Shown here: positions 6,863 through 11,756 of the stretch, one piece after another
How positions within the stretch are numbered: position 1 is the stretch's first letter
Layout: each line of letters begins with the position of its first letter
Assembly (NCBI GenBank): GCA_002842935.1
Contig: PHEM01000067.1
Coordinates: 1 to 11,756, forward strand
Source: Alphaproteobacteria bacterium HGW-Alphaproteobacteria-13
GTDB taxonomy: Bacteria; Pseudomonadota; Alphaproteobacteria; Sphingomonadales; Sphingomonadaceae
DNA: 11,756 nt
Reading direction: 5' to 3'
Translations under genes and position numbers: made by a program
Notes under the pieces: model-generated
What the model saw: the letters and a program-made list of their open reading frames with translations, nothing else
Databases searched by the model: none
What the model was told of the DNA's origin: nothing

Positions 6863-7446
6863 CGATACCAGCCCGCGGGCAGGCGGCGCGCCAGATTGAC
6901 GATGATCTGGGCCGTCACGCCCCATATCCGCCGCCCCTGCCAGTCCATGTCGTAATAGCGGCGAAGATGCCCCTGCCAATGCGTCTGCTGCCGCTCGTAA
7001 TTGTCGGGGTTGAACAGGATGTCGAGCGGCACTTCGAACCAGTCCTCGACTTCGTCGGGATTGGGATCGAGCGGCAGGTCGGGCGGAATCACGCCCAGCA
7101 CCGGGGTGATATGATAGCCGCTGCCCGAACGATAGGCATCGGTCGTGCCCGCGACCAGCACGTCGCGGCGGTGAAGCCCGATCTCCTCTTCCGCCTCGCG
7201 CAGCGCGGCATCGACGGCGTCGCGGTCGCCGGCGTCGATCTTGCCGCCCGGAAAGGCGACTTGCCCTGCATGGCTGCGCAGCCATTGCGGGCGCTGCGTC
7301 AGGATGACGCCGGGATCAGGCCGGTCCGTGAAGGCGATCAGCACCGCCGCATCGCGCAGCGTCACGCCGCCCAGCAGATGGTCTTCATTCTCGCCCGGTT
7401 CCGGCAACAGATTGTCGAGCGCGTCGCGCAGCCTTGCCGACAGCAT
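6859..7446 (-). CDS. Nudix hydrolase, CoA pyrophosphatase (NudL-like)
   Basis: A 195-residue Nudix hydrolase. The upstream signature LTQRPQWLRSHAGQVAFPGG (49-68) is the mark of the CoA-pyrophosphatase subfamily, which cleaves coenzyme A or its derivatives to 3',5'-ADP and phosphopantetheine. The Nudix box follows, ending REAEEEIGL (83-91). It is one residue longer between the Gly and Arg-Glu than the general consensus and has Asp74 near the usual first Glu, as in E. coli NudL. Metal-binding Glu87 and Glu88 are present. The start ATG (7446-7444) shares one base with the stop of the DUF1285 gene (TGATG) and its own stop overlaps the CCA gene by 4 nt, so translation is probably coupled along the three genes. 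Substrate is inferred from the subfamily; other nucleotide pyrophosphates are possible. Confidence 0.9.
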   Translation of the reverse strand: MLSARLRDALDNLLPEPGENEDHLLGGVTLRDAAVLIAFTDRPDPGVILTQRPQWLRSHAGQVAFPGGKIDAGDRDAVDAALREAEEEIGLHRRDVLVAGTTDAYRSGSGYHITPVLGVIPPDLPLDPNPDEVEDWFEVPLDILFNPDNYERQQTHWQGHLRRYYDMDWQGRRIWGVTAQIIVNLARRLPAGWYR

Positions 7447-8030
7447 CAGCGATCCACCAGCGCAAAGCGCGCACCGTTCGACCAGATGGCGGGCGCGCCG
7501 CTGTCCTCCGCCAGCGCGAGGTTGACGATCTCATAATAAAGCGCGCGATCGATGCGCGCTTCCAGCCCACAGCCGATGCGCCCGCGCACATGCAGCCGGG
7601 GATCGGGATCGTCGGGATCGTGGCCGAAGCGGAGCGGGTGATCCGGTCCCGCCATGACGAGGTCGTCGGTATCGAGCCGGAAGACCAGCCTGCGCGCCCG
7701 CCCTTCCCCTTCGCTCTTCATCTCGACGGCGCGAAAGGCGGTGTCCTCGACGGCGATCGCCAGCTTTTCCGCGGGCGTGACGAGGACATGGCCGCCATCC
7801 GGCTCGCGGCGCAGGATGGTGGAGAAGAGCTTGACCATCGCGGGGCGGTTGATCCGCCCGCCTTCATGATACCAGCTGCCGTCGGCGCGAATCTCCATCG
7901 CGCTGTCGCCTTCGCGTTCCGGGTGCCATGCCTCGACGGGCGGCAGCTTGCGCGCGGCGAGCAGCTCCGCCGCCTCCGTCAGCGAAAGCTGTGCGAAGTC
8001 CTTGGGAAGCGAAGGGGCGGGACTGACCAT
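7446..8030 (-). CDS. DUF1285 family protein
   Basis: A 194-residue cytoplasmic protein with the DUF1285 pattern: IRADGSWYHEGGRINR (47-62), LFSTILRRE (68-76), LVTPAEK (83-89), VEDTAF (94-99) and a C-terminal VRGRIGCGLEARIDRALYYEI (148-168). Structures of the family are known, but to my knowledge no biochemical function is. It is first in the operon with the CoA-pyrophosphatase-type Nudix and the CCA enzyme, an arrangement I know from other alphaproteobacteria, which hints at a link to RNA or nucleotide metabolism without proving one. The start at 8030 (MVSPAPSL) is chosen because family similarity begins just after it. Upstream codons to 8099 run into the intergenic palindrome. No Shine-Dalgarno sequence precedes it; see the promoter entry for a possible leaderless start. 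Confidence 0.9.
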   Translation of the reverse strand: MVSPAPSLPKDFAQLSLTEAAELLAARKLPPVEAWHPEREGDSAMEIRADGSWYHEGGRINRPAMVKLFSTILRREPDGGHVLVTPAEKLAIAVEDTAFRAVEMKSEGEGRARRLVFRLDTDDLVMAGPDHPLRFGHDPDDPDPRLHVRGRIGCGLEARIDRALYYEIVNLALAEDSGAPAIWSNGARFALVDR

Positions 8031-8036
8031 ATAACC

Positions 8037-8064
8037 GACATAGGATGATGGACGGTGGGTGCAA
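8037..8064 (-). promoter_or_regulatory. Candidate promoter of the DUF1285-Nudix-CCA operon, possibly leaderless
   Basis: Read on the minus strand, TTGCAC (8064-8059) and TATGTC (8042-8037) are 16 bp apart. Only six bases (GGTTAT) separate the -10 box from ATG 8030, so transcription could begin at or next to the start codon. This fits the lack of a ribosome binding site. The -10 box is a partial match (TATnnn), so the call is moderate. Confidence 0.35.
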
Positions 8065-8071
8065 GGTTTAG

Positions 8072-8234
8072 AAAATCTCACACAAAGGCACAAAGGCACA
8101 AAGATACTTCTATTTCCGTTCGGGCTGAGCTTGTCGAAGCCCCGTCCTTTTCTTCAAAAAGAAAGAACGACCCTTCGACAAGCTCAGGGCAAGCGGTATG
8201 AATTATCTTCGTGCCCTCGTGCCTTTGTGTGAGA
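8072..8234 (-). terminator. Candidate terminator of the GNAT gene
   Basis: On the minus strand the GNAT stop codon (8243-8241) is followed after 6 nt by one arm of the 30-bp inverted repeat. The second arm ends at 8076 and is followed immediately by TTTT (8075-8072) and then CTAAA. A long stem followed by U's fits an intrinsic terminator, although the stem is far apart (99 nt between arms) and the U-run is short. Confidence 0.4.
8076..8234. repeat. Nested compound palindrome (three concentric inverted repeats)
   Basis: Outer arms 8076-8105 and 8205-8234 are 30 bp, 27 of them complementary. The left arm holds three copies of an 8-bp unit (CACACAAA, GGCACAAA, GGCACAAA). Middle arms CTGAGCTTGTCGAAG (8125-8139) and CTTCGACAAGCTCAG (8173-8187) are perfect over 15 bp, flanked by CCG/CGG. 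Central arms TTTCTT (8149-8154) and AAGAAA (8159-8164) enclose CAAA. The middle element begins CCGTTCG at 8116, like the other two intergenic elements of this window, so it is probably a REP-like dispersed repeat. It fills the gap between the GNAT stop and the DUF1285 promoter. No protein is encoded; target duplications are not evident. Confidence 0.8.
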
Positions 8235-8240
8235 CAAAAT

Positions 8241-8744
8241 TCAGCGCGGCCCGATCATCCCCGCCGCAACCGGCAGCGCATGACCGTTGACGGCGCGCGC
8301 CAGCAGGCGGCGTTTCTCGAACGGTCCCGGCAAATCCCATGCCCCCGTCGCATCGGCGGTGAAGCCGAAGAAGCGGCCGTAATATTCGGGATCGCCGATC
8401 ATCATCAGCGCGCCGTCGGCTTCCCGCTCCGCCGCGTCCAGCATGTGCGCCATCAGCGCGCGGCCGTGCCCGCCGCGCTGGATGTCGGGGCGGACCGCGA
8501 CGGGACCGACCATCACCAGCGGCGTTTCCGTCCCGTCCGCGCCGCGATGCGCGACGGGCCAGCACTGGATGGTGCCGAGCAGCGCGCCGCCCTCGACCAG
8601 CGCAAAGCTCAGCGCCGCGATCGCGGTTCCGCCTTCGCGCAGGCGATAAGCGGTTCGGCCAAAGCGGTCCGGACCGAAGGCGGCGTCGAGCAGATGCTCG
8701 ACCGCCGCAGGCTCTATCGCCGTCAATGGAAGGAACTCGACCAA
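8241..8744 (-). CDS. GNAT family N-acetyltransferase
   Basis: A 167-residue acetyl-CoA-dependent acyltransferase. Motif A, VGPVAVRPDIQRGGHGRALM (78-97), contains the Q-R-G-G-H-G acetyl-CoA pyrophosphate-binding loop. It is followed by the helix ending in AEREADGALMMIGDPEYYGRFFGF, the motif B region common in this family (E/D-x-x-Y-Y-x-x-x-G-F). Substrate is unknown; the pattern resembles the YhbS-like group that may act on small molecules or protein N-termini. It starts with TTG (8744-8742), chosen because MVEFLPLTAIEP leads directly into the fold and GAAAGGG lies about 7 nt upstream; no in-frame ATG fits better. The gene stands alone, divergent from folB across 68 bp, and is followed by the palindrome/terminator. 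Confidence 0.88.
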   Translation of the reverse strand: MVEFLPLTAIEPAAVEHLLDAAFGPDRFGRTAYRLREGGTAIAALSFALVEGGALLGTIQCWPVAHRGADGTETPLVMVGPVAVRPDIQRGGHGRALMAHMLDAAEREADGALMMIGDPEYYGRFFGFTADATGAWDLPGPFEKRRLLARAVNGHALPVAAGMIGPR

Positions 8745-8812
8745 CGCGCACCCTTTCGCTAATGCGGCGGCGCTTTAGGGTCGCGGCCCGGTAATGGAAA
8801 CAGGAATTTCTC
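8745..8812. promoter_or_regulatory. Divergent intergenic region between the GNAT gene and folB
   Basis: These 68 bp must hold the start signals for both genes. I see ribosome binding sites (GAAAGGG for the GNAT TTG; AGGAA at 8802-8806 for the folB GTG). Possible boxes such as TTTCCA/TAAAGC on the minus strand with 17-bp spacing are too weak to call. No clear operator palindrome is visible. Confidence 0.35.
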
Positions 8813-9184
8813 GTGACCGATATATTATGGCTGGAAGTGGACGGGCTGACCACGCAGGTGCTGACCGGCATCTATTCCGAAGAGACGCATCTGCCGCAGC
8901 CGCTGCGCATTTCCGTGCGGACAAAGCTGCGCATCGCCGATCATTATGATCCGACGACGCCGCTCAGCCGGTCGAAGAATTATATGAACCTGAAATTCGC
9001 GGCGACCGAGGGCATTCCCAAGGATGTGCATTTCGTGCTGATCGAAAGCGTCGCCGACCATATCATCGACACTTTGTTCCTTCAGGACGAAAAGGTCGAG
9101 GAAGTGGAAGTGAAGATCGTCAAGCTCGCGATCGCGGAGGATGGCGAGCAGATCGGCATCACGATGCGGCGCGCGCGGACATGA
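8813..9184 (+). CDS. folB: Dihydroneopterin aldolase/epimerase family protein (FolB or FolX type)
   Basis: A 123-residue tunnel-fold protein of pterin metabolism. FolB converts 7,8-dihydroneopterin to 6-hydroxymethyl-dihydropterin in folate synthesis; the related FolX epimerises dihydroneopterin triphosphate. Residues matching the active site are Glu24 (GIYSEE), Tyr57 (KNYMNL), Glu78 (VLIESVAD) and Lys104 (KIVK), aligned by eye with E. coli FolB. The sequence is rather divergent, notably RSKNYMNLK where FolB usually has LSYADI, so I keep both options open. Start: GTG 8813 with AGGAA six bases upstream; the nearby ATG at 8794 is out of frame. Its stop overlaps the next gene by 4 nt (ATGA), tying it to the pteridine-reductase-like SDR. 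The gene symbol is the more common family name, not a proven activity. Confidence 0.8.
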   Translation: MTDILWLEVDGLTTQVLTGIYSEETHLPQPLRISVRTKLRIADHYDPTTPLSRSKNYMNLKFAATEGIPKDVHFVLIESVADHIIDTLFLQDEKVEEVEVKIVKLAIAEDGEQIGITMRRART

Positions 9185-9942
9185 CGCAAAGGCTGGCGCT
9201 GGTCACGGGGGGGCTGCACCGCGTGGGCGCGGTCATCGCGGCGCGGCTGGCGCGCGAAGGCTATGCGCTGGCCCTGCATAAACGCACGGCGGGCGAGGCC
9301 GACCCGGTGCTGGCGGACGCGCTGGCCGAAACGGGCGCGGAAAGCCGCTGCTTCGCCGCCGACCTGTCGAACGCGGGCGAAGTCGATGCGCTGATCCCGG
9401 CGGTGGCCGCGGCGTTCGGGCGCGCGCCCGACCTGCTCGTCAACAATGCCGCGCTGTTCGCGGAAGGCGAATGGTCCGACCTGTCCGCCGCCGCGCTGAC
9501 CGAGATGATGCAGGTCAACCATCATGCGCCGGTGATGCTCGCCAAGGCGCTTGTCGCGCAAAGCGAAGGGCGGCGGCCCGCGATCGTCAACATCCTCGAC
9601 CAGCGTGTCGCGCAGCCGGTTCCCGACCAGATCGCCTATAGCCTGTCCAAATCGGCGCTGTGGCAGGCGACGGCGACGCTGGCGGTCGCCTTCGCGGGCC
9701 GCGCGCGCGTCAACGCCGTCGCCCCCGGACTGACGCTGGCGACCGAGGATTATAGCGCAGGGCAGATCGAACGGCTGGCGAAGCGGATGCCGCTCGGCGC
9801 GCTGCCGACGCCGGAGCAGATCGCCGACGCCGTGGTCTGGCTCGCGCAGGCGGAGGCCGTGACGGGGCAGACGATCTTCGTCGACGGCGGCGCGCATCTG
9901 GCGCCGCTGGGGCGCGATTTCGTGGCGCTGGAGCGGGATTAA
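9181..9942 (+). CDS. folM: SDR oxidoreductase of the pteridine reductase/FolM type
   Basis: A 253-residue short-chain dehydrogenase. The nucleotide-binding loop is T9-G-G-L-H-R-V-G16, with Arg14 where most SDRs have Gly. HKR (33-35) lies after beta-2, where it could bind the NADPH phosphate. NNA is at 88-90. The usual catalytic Ser is replaced by Asp140 (NILDQRVAQP), followed 13 residues later by Tyr153 and then Lys157. This Asp-Tyr-Lys triad with the same spacing is that of Leishmania PTR1 (Asp181, Tyr194, Lys198), and the TGxxxRxG loop is shared with FolM. The likely reaction is NADPH-dependent reduction of dihydropterin (dihydromonapterin) or dihydrofolate. Coupling to the FolB/FolX-like gene through an ATGA overlap supports pterin chemistry. 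The exact substrate is inferred; generic 3-ketoacyl reductase annotation would be misleading here. Confidence 0.82.
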   Translation: MTQRLALVTGGLHRVGAVIAARLAREGYALALHKRTAGEADPVLADALAETGAESRCFAADLSNAGEVDALIPAVAAAFGRAPDLLVNNAALFAEGEWSDLSAAALTEMMQVNHHAPVMLAKALVAQSEGRRPAIVNILDQRVAQPVPDQIAYSLSKSALWQATATLAVAFAGRARVNAVAPGLTLATEDYSAGQIERLAKRMPLGALPTPEQIADAVVWLAQAEAVTGQTIFVDGGAHLAPLGRDFVALERD

Positions 9943-9951
9943 CCTCCCACC

Positions 9952-10072
9952 CCCGTTCGTCCTGAGGAGCCATTGAGCCTGTCGAAATGGCGTCTCGAAG
10001 GACCATGCGCCGCGCCAGCGTCCTTCGAGACGGGTCTTCGACTGCGCTCAGCCCCTCCTCAGGACGAACGGG
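9952..10072. repeat. Nested compound palindrome between convergent genes
   Basis: Outer arms 9952-9969 and 10055-10072 are perfectly complementary over 18 bp (CCCGTTCGTCCTGAGGAG). Inner arms GTCTCGAAGGAC (9992-10003) and GTCCTTCGAGAC (10020-10031) are perfect over 12 bp. In between, TGAGC...GTCGAA on the left is loosely mirrored by TTCGACTGCGCTCA on the right, and CCATT/AATGG (9970-9974, 9986-9990) makes a side hairpin. It occupies nearly the whole gap between the SDR stop and the converging putative oxygenase gene and begins CCGTTCG like the other two elements. It probably ends transcription from both sides, although no T-run follows either outer arm. Confidence 0.82.
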
Positions 10073-10095
10073 TTGGGGCGTAACCAAAACACCCC

Positions 10096-10695
10096 TCAAC
10101 TATAATTGAAACTGATGCTGATCCGCTCGCCCTTGCCCGCATTGGGCATGACTTCGTGACGCAGCCAGCTTTCCCACAGGAACAGCCGCCCCGCCGCGGG
10201 CTGGGCATAGACGAAGGGGTGCAGATGCTCCGGCGCGTCGTCGGTGCGGCCCGGCGCCGCCATCAGCATCGGCAGGCGCGGGTCTTCCAGCTTCAGCGCC
10301 CCTGATCCCGGCGGCACCGCGACATAGAAGGTTCCCGACACGATGCTGTGCGGATGGATATGGCCGCTGTGCGTCCCGCCGGGCTTCAATATGTTGACCC
10401 ACAGGCTGTCGAGCCGCAGCGGCTTTGCGAGGTCGAAATGACAGGTCCTGGCGAAGGCCCGCACTTCCCGGTCGATCAGCCGCTTGAGATCGTGGAAGGC
10501 CGGATCGCGCTCCGGCAGGTCGCCGAGGCTCGCATAGCTGGTATAGCCCCTATAGCCATGCGCGCGGCTCCACGACCGCCCGGCGCCGTCCTCCTGCGCG
10601 AACAGGCGGCAGCTTTGCTCCAGTTCCTCCAGCAATTCGGGAGTGCCGAGGTCGGATTCGTAAAAATGGGTGGCGAAGAGCGTGCGAACGGGCAT
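10096..10695 (-). CDS. TIGR02466-like protein, putative 2-oxoglutarate/Fe(II) oxygenase
   Basis: A 199-residue cytoplasmic protein. Signatures are LDSLWVNILKPGGTHSGHIHPHSIVSGTFYV (95-125), with the metal-site-like HIHPHS at 112-117; LKLEDPR (134-140); and a C-terminal WESWLRHEVMPN...RISISFNY containing His180 and Arg191. These positions fit a double-stranded beta-helix dioxygenase in which a second-strand His cluster and His180 bind iron and Arg191 binds 2-oxoglutarate. The classical HxD pair is not obvious, so catalytic activity is inference. Substrate is unknown; related proteins are often annotated as putative prolyl- or phytanoyl-type hydroxylases. The start at 10695 (MPVRTLFATHFYESDL) matches where the family begins; a longer open frame to 10917 runs through the divergent gene and is rejected. 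No good ribosome binding site precedes it. Confidence 0.82.
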   Translation of the reverse strand: MPVRTLFATHFYESDLGTPELLEELEQSCRLFAQEDGAGRSWSRAHGYRGYTSYASLGDLPERDPAFHDLKRLIDREVRAFARTCHFDLAKPLRLDSLWVNILKPGGTHSGHIHPHSIVSGTFYVAVPPGSGALKLEDPRLPMLMAAPGRTDDAPEHLHPFVYAQPAAGRLFLWESWLRHEVMPNAGKGERISISFNYS

Positions 10696-10741
10696 GATGC
10701 GCGCAAAGCACAGCAGCCAGCCAAGAGCAAGGGAGAGGGTC
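10696..10741. promoter_or_regulatory. Short divergent start region
   Basis: Only 46 bp separate the two divergent start codons. The plus-strand gene has a strong purine-rich binding site (GGGAGAGGG, 10731-10739) just before ATG 10742, which decides that start over an in-frame ATG at 10670. With so little room, promoters must be very compact or lie inside the coding regions. I see no convincing -35/-10 pair. Confidence 0.4.
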
Positions 10742-11662
10742 ATGGCCGAATTCGAACTGATCGCCGACGGATTGCGGTTCCCGGAGGCGCCGGTCGTGAT
10801 GGACGACGGCAGCATCATCGTCGTCGAGATCGAGCGCGGGTGCATCACGCGCTGCTGGCCCGGCGGCCGCAAGGAAGTGATCGCCACCCCCGGCGGCGGT
10901 CCCAACGGCCTTGCCATCGGCCCGGACGGAAAGCTCTATTGCTGCAACAACGGCGGCTTTCATTATGTCGAATCGAACGGCTATCTCGCCCCGCACGGCA
11001 TCGCCCCCGACTATTCGGGCGGGCGCATCGAGCGCATCGACATCGCGAGCGGCGAAGTCGAAGTGCTCTACAAGTCGGGCGACAACGGCGTGATCCTGCG
11101 TGGTCCCAACGACATCATGTTCGACGATCACGGCGGCTTCTGGTTCACCGATCACGGCAAGGTCGATTATGACAAGCGCTGCCACGACATCGTCGGCATC
11201 TTCTATGCCAAGGCCGACGGCAGCTTCATCGAGGAAGTGGTCTTCCCGTCGAACAACCCCAACGGCGTCGGCCTGTCGCCCGACGGCAGCAAGCTCTATG
11301 TCGCCGAAACCTATACCTGCCGCCTGATGCAGTTCAACATCACCGCCCCCGGCAAGGTCGCGCCCGACGCGGGTCCCGGCGGTCCCGGCATCCCGCTCTA
11401 TCGCCCGGCGGGCTATAAATTCTTCGACAGCCTGGCGATGGAGGCCAACGGCAATATATGCGTCGCGACGATCGGCGAATGCGGGATCAGCGTCGTCTCG
11501 CCCACCGGCGAGCTGGTCGAGTTCGTCGCGACCGACGACATCTTCACCACCAACATCGCCTTTGGCGGCGCCGACATGCAGGACGCCTATATCACGCTGT
11601 CGGGCAGCGGGCGGCTGGTGAAGACGCGCTGGGCGCGGCCGGGGCTGAAGCTGCGCTATTAG
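10742..11662 (+). CDS. SMP-30/gluconolactonase/LRE family protein
   Basis: A 306-residue six-bladed beta-propeller of the regucalcin/lactonase family, which hydrolyses sugar or other lactones at a divalent metal. The four metal-site residues can be placed by comparison with regucalcin: Glu15 (FPEAPVV), Asn123 (RGPNDIMFDDHGGFWFTD), Asn174 (NNPNGVGLSPDGSKLYVAE) and Asp229 (FFDSLAMEANGNICVAT). Blade repeats of the form N-G-x-x-x-x-x-D/N-G-x-x-x follow one another through the chain. There is no signal peptide, so it acts in the cytoplasm. The start at 10742 has the best ribosome binding site in this part of the window. It diverges from the putative oxygenase gene, and a palindromic element begins 31 bp after its stop. 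The lactone substrate cannot be named; calling it gluconolactonase would overreach. Confidence 0.9.
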   Translation: MAEFELIADGLRFPEAPVVMDDGSIIVVEIERGCITRCWPGGRKEVIATPGGGPNGLAIGPDGKLYCCNNGGFHYVESNGYLAPHGIAPDYSGGRIERIDIASGEVEVLYKSGDNGVILRGPNDIMFDDHGGFWFTDHGKVDYDKRCHDIVGIFYAKADGSFIEEVVFPSNNPNGVGLSPDGSKLYVAETYTCRLMQFNITAPGKVAPDAGPGGPGIPLYRPAGYKFFDSLAMEANGNICVATIGECGISVVSPTGELVEFVATDDIFTTNIAFGGADMQDAYITLSGSGRLVKTRWARPGLKLRY

Positions 11663-11692
11663 GGCGGCGATCGTTAAATCTGATCCATCGTC

Positions 11693-11756
11693 CCGTTCGT
11701 GTCGAGCGAAGTCGAGACACCCATCGGTGTGGCGCAAGGCCGATGGGTGTCTCGAC
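11693..11756. repeat. Palindromic repeat element cut by the window edge
   Basis: GTCGAGACACCCATCGG (11711-11727) and CCGATGGGTGTCTCGAC (11740-11756) are perfectly complementary over 17 bp around a 12-nt loop. The left flank CCGTTCGTGTCGAGCGAA (11693-11710) would need a mirror copy beyond the edge if this element is built like the one at 9952-10072. It follows the SMP-30-like gene and may end its transcript. It shares the CCGTTCG start with the other two elements. Confidence 0.75.

Noticed and set aside
6863..7285. N-terminal extension of the CCA enzyme to 541 residues
   Set aside because: The added part overlaps the Nudix gene in another frame and has no family similarity; the ATGA overlap at 6862 is a better start.
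8076..8234. A CRISPR-like or MITE insertion
   Set aside because: There are no regularly spaced direct repeats with unique spacers, and no target-site duplication flanks the palindrome; a REP-like compound repeat fits better.
8203..8871. A 222-codon minus-strand frame covering the GNAT gene
   Set aside because: It is a shifted frame of the GNAT gene; the 8241-8744 frame carries the acetyl-CoA loop and a proper start region.

Overview
The window looks like chromosomal DNA of a sphingomonad alphaproteobacterium (order Sphingomonadales). The evidence is its high GC content with G/C-rich third positions, the gene neighbourhoods (DUF1285, CoA-pyrophosphatase-type Nudix and tRNA nucleotidyltransferase in a row; a FolB-type and a FolM-type gene in a row) and three palindromic intergenic elements beginning CCGTTCG, a repeat style I associate with sphingomonads. 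The assignment is inference from sequence style; no database was searched. I see no rRNA, tRNA, CRISPR array, prophage or complete insertion sequence.

Layout. Positions 1-184 hold a less GC-rich stretch and what looks like the last 29 codons of a membrane methyltransferase, probably the scar of a rearrangement. A Fur-box-like palindrome over a promoter (225-252) precedes a two-gene unit (+): a 150-aa protein of unknown function and a ferredoxin-NADP reductase. Next come parC (topoisomerase IV subunit A, +) and a PAS-like/GGDEF/EAL cyclic-di-GMP enzyme (+). The latter overlaps tail to tail by 28 bp with the end of a minus-strand operon read from about 8064 to 5660: DUF1285 protein, Nudix hydrolase, CCA tRNA nucleotidyltransferase, joined by 1- and 4-nt overlaps. 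Upstream of that operon lies a 159-bp nested palindrome (8076-8234), then a GNAT acetyltransferase (-) that starts with TTG. Divergent from it are a folB-type gene (GTG start) and a 4-nt-overlapping pteridine-reductase-like SDR (+). A second nested palindrome (9952-10072) separates the SDR from a convergent TIGR02466-like putative oxygenase (-). That gene diverges from an SMP-30/gluconolactonase-like gene (+). A third palindromic element runs off the right edge.

How the genes relate. Most are housekeeping or conserved accessory functions: DNA decatenation, tRNA 3'-end maturation, pterin/folate metabolism, redox supply and second-messenger signalling. The most interesting points are the putatively iron-controlled unknown gene coupled to fpr, the SDR with a PTR1-type Asp/Tyr/Lys triad next to a FolB/FolX-type protein, a GGDEF-EAL protein with both active sites and the inhibitory I-site preserved, and the three compound palindromes. 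In one of these, every mismatch in the 30-bp stem becomes a G-U pair in one transcript orientation. I see no clear new defence or mobile system.
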